Assembly: GCA_052386635.1 (NCBI GenBank)
Contig: JBQTJY010000139.1
Location: 1-5,790 of the forward strand
Length of the DNA stretch: 5,790 nt
Direction: 5' to 3'
Source of the DNA: VHBM01 sp052386635
GTDB taxonomy: Archaea > Thermoproteota > Nitrososphaeria > Nitrososphaerales > Nitrosopumilaceae
Part shown: piece by piece, positions 5,373 through 5,790 of the stretch
Position numbering within the stretch: the stretch's first letter is position 1
Layout: each line of letters opens with the position of its first letter
Program-made: the position numbers and the translations under genes
Notes under the pieces: generated by a model
Seen by the model: the letters and a program-made list of their open reading frames with translations, nothing else
Databases searched by the model: none
Told to the model about the DNA's origin: nothing

Positions 5373-5612
5373 ATGACATGTAAAGGAATCTGTTCCAGAT
5401 ACAAAGCACAAAAGCCGGTAGGAACCGGTCGCTATGCATCAGGCCAGAGACGCTGCCAGATATGTGAGATATTCATAAAATGGGAAGGACTCTGGTGTCC
5501 ATGCTGTGGATACAGACTGAGAACCAAACCACGAAATCTCAAGTACAAGGCAAAGCTTCGTGCTCGTGTTGAAGCTGACGCACAAGCAGAAACGATAGCA
5601 ATAAAGGCATAA
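5373..5612 (+). CDS. small Cys-rich zinc-ribbon-like protein, family typical of Nitrososphaerota
   Basis: The protein has 79 residues. Its cysteines are arranged as C3-x3-C7, C28-x2-C31 and C42-x-C44-C45, enough for one or two zinc sites. The segments GRYASGQRRCQICEIFIKW and LWCPCCGYRLRTKPR are as I recall them from a conserved, multicopy family of uncharacterised proteins in ammonia-oxidising archaea; this recognition is from memory. The C-terminal third is strongly basic (RNLKYKAKLRARVEAD) and probably helical, which suggests nucleic-acid binding. No enzymatic motif is visible. The ATG at 5373 is favoured by the near-consensus Shine-Dalgarno site just upstream; an out-of-frame ATG at 5369 meets a stop after four codons. 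The base composition matches the core genes rather than the HEPN gene. Confidence 0.8.
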   Translation: MTCKGICSRYKAQKPVGTGRYASGQRRCQICEIFIKWEGLWCPCCGYRLRTKPRNLKYKAKLRARVEADAQAETIAIKA

Positions 5613-5625
5613 GCTTATCGTTTTT
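5588..5625 (+). terminator. possible terminator hairpin with T-run
   Basis: aaacgata at 5590-5597 pairs with tatcgttt at 5616-5623, extendable by wobble and A-T pairs, with an 18-base loop that contains the TAA stop of the zinc-binding gene (5610-5612). A run of five T (5621-5625) forms the right edge. Archaeal termination depends mainly on T-runs, so the T-run may matter more than the hairpin. It lies only 6 bases before the next start codon. Confidence 0.35.
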
Positions 5626-5630
5626 CATTA

Positions 5631-5790
5631 ATGTCTGCATCAGGTTTTGTAAGCAAAACTGTAGATGTAGACAAACGAACGTTTTTGGTACAAATGCTAA
5701 AGTTCGATAATGGGAATTTTGTTTCAGTTACAGAAGGCTCAAAAAAAATTGGAGCGATGGTTGCCTCAATTGGAAGCGGACCTGCTCCTA
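5631..5790 (+). CDS. unrecognised protein, 3' end beyond the window
   Basis: An ATG at 5631 opens a frame that stays open to the right edge, giving 53 complete codons. The translation begins MSASGFVSKTVDVDKRTFLV, then QMLKFDNGNFVSVTEGSKKIG, then a small-residue segment AMVASIGSGPAP. It reads like a soluble alpha/beta protein: an alternating beta-strand pattern with no signal peptide or membrane segment. The sequence looks conserved in style, but I cannot assign a family. The start is the first ATG after the preceding gene's stop, 18 bases downstream, and no Shine-Dalgarno site precedes it. Either read-through from the zinc-binding gene or a short-leader promoter in the gap is possible. Codon use resembles the core genes. 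Confidence 0.7.
   Translation, partial: MSASGFVSKTVDVDKRTFLVQMLKFDNGNFVSVTEGSKKIGAMVASIGSGPAP

Noticed and set aside
1..5790. CRISPR array, tRNA or rRNA genes
   Set aside because: No regularly spaced repeats and no cloverleaf or rRNA signature were seen on either strand by eye.

Overview
The window reads as chromosomal DNA from an archaeon, most likely an ammonia-oxidising member of the Nitrososphaerota (Thaumarchaeota). An archaeal NAC gene fixes the domain. Short AT-rich TATA-like boxes sit about 25 bases ahead of several start codons, few genes have a Shine-Dalgarno site, and a small Cys-rich protein (5373-5612) belongs to a family I recall as typical of this phylum. The phylum call is inference from protein resemblance; no rRNA or tRNA gene is present to confirm it.

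Region 1 (1-1811) is a proline catabolism pair. The 3' part of a 1-pyrroline-5-carboxylate dehydrogenase gene enters from the left edge and converges on a complete proline dehydrogenase gene on the other strand, with the coding ends overlapping by 19 bases. Together they oxidise proline to glutamate.

Region 2 (1883-3753) is a rightward housekeeping cluster: a PUA-domain RNA-binding protein, NAC (overlapping it by 4 bases), a coiled-coil protein resembling the A/V-type ATP synthase peripheral stalk, and a RuvC/YqgF-like RNase H-fold protein. The last has a clear coding stretch upstream of its only conventional start codon, so it probably begins at a non-standard codon. A small leftward gene with two C2H2 zinc fingers (3757-3942) converges on it.

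Region 3 (about 3952-5372) looks accessory. It holds one gene for a 334-residue protein with a C-terminal HEPN domain carrying the RNxxxH RNase motif. The gene uses TTA leucine codons far more than its neighbours and is flanked by AT-rich non-coding DNA. It is the best candidate here for a poorly described, possibly defence-related function, but no partner gene is visible, so I do not claim a system. The 272-base spacer after it has a symmetric TATA-like element, a 7-base inverted repeat and a 9-base direct repeat, and no gene I can support.

Region 4 (5373-5790) returns to core-type genes: the small zinc-binding protein, a possible terminator, and the start of an unrecognised conserved-looking gene that runs off the right edge.
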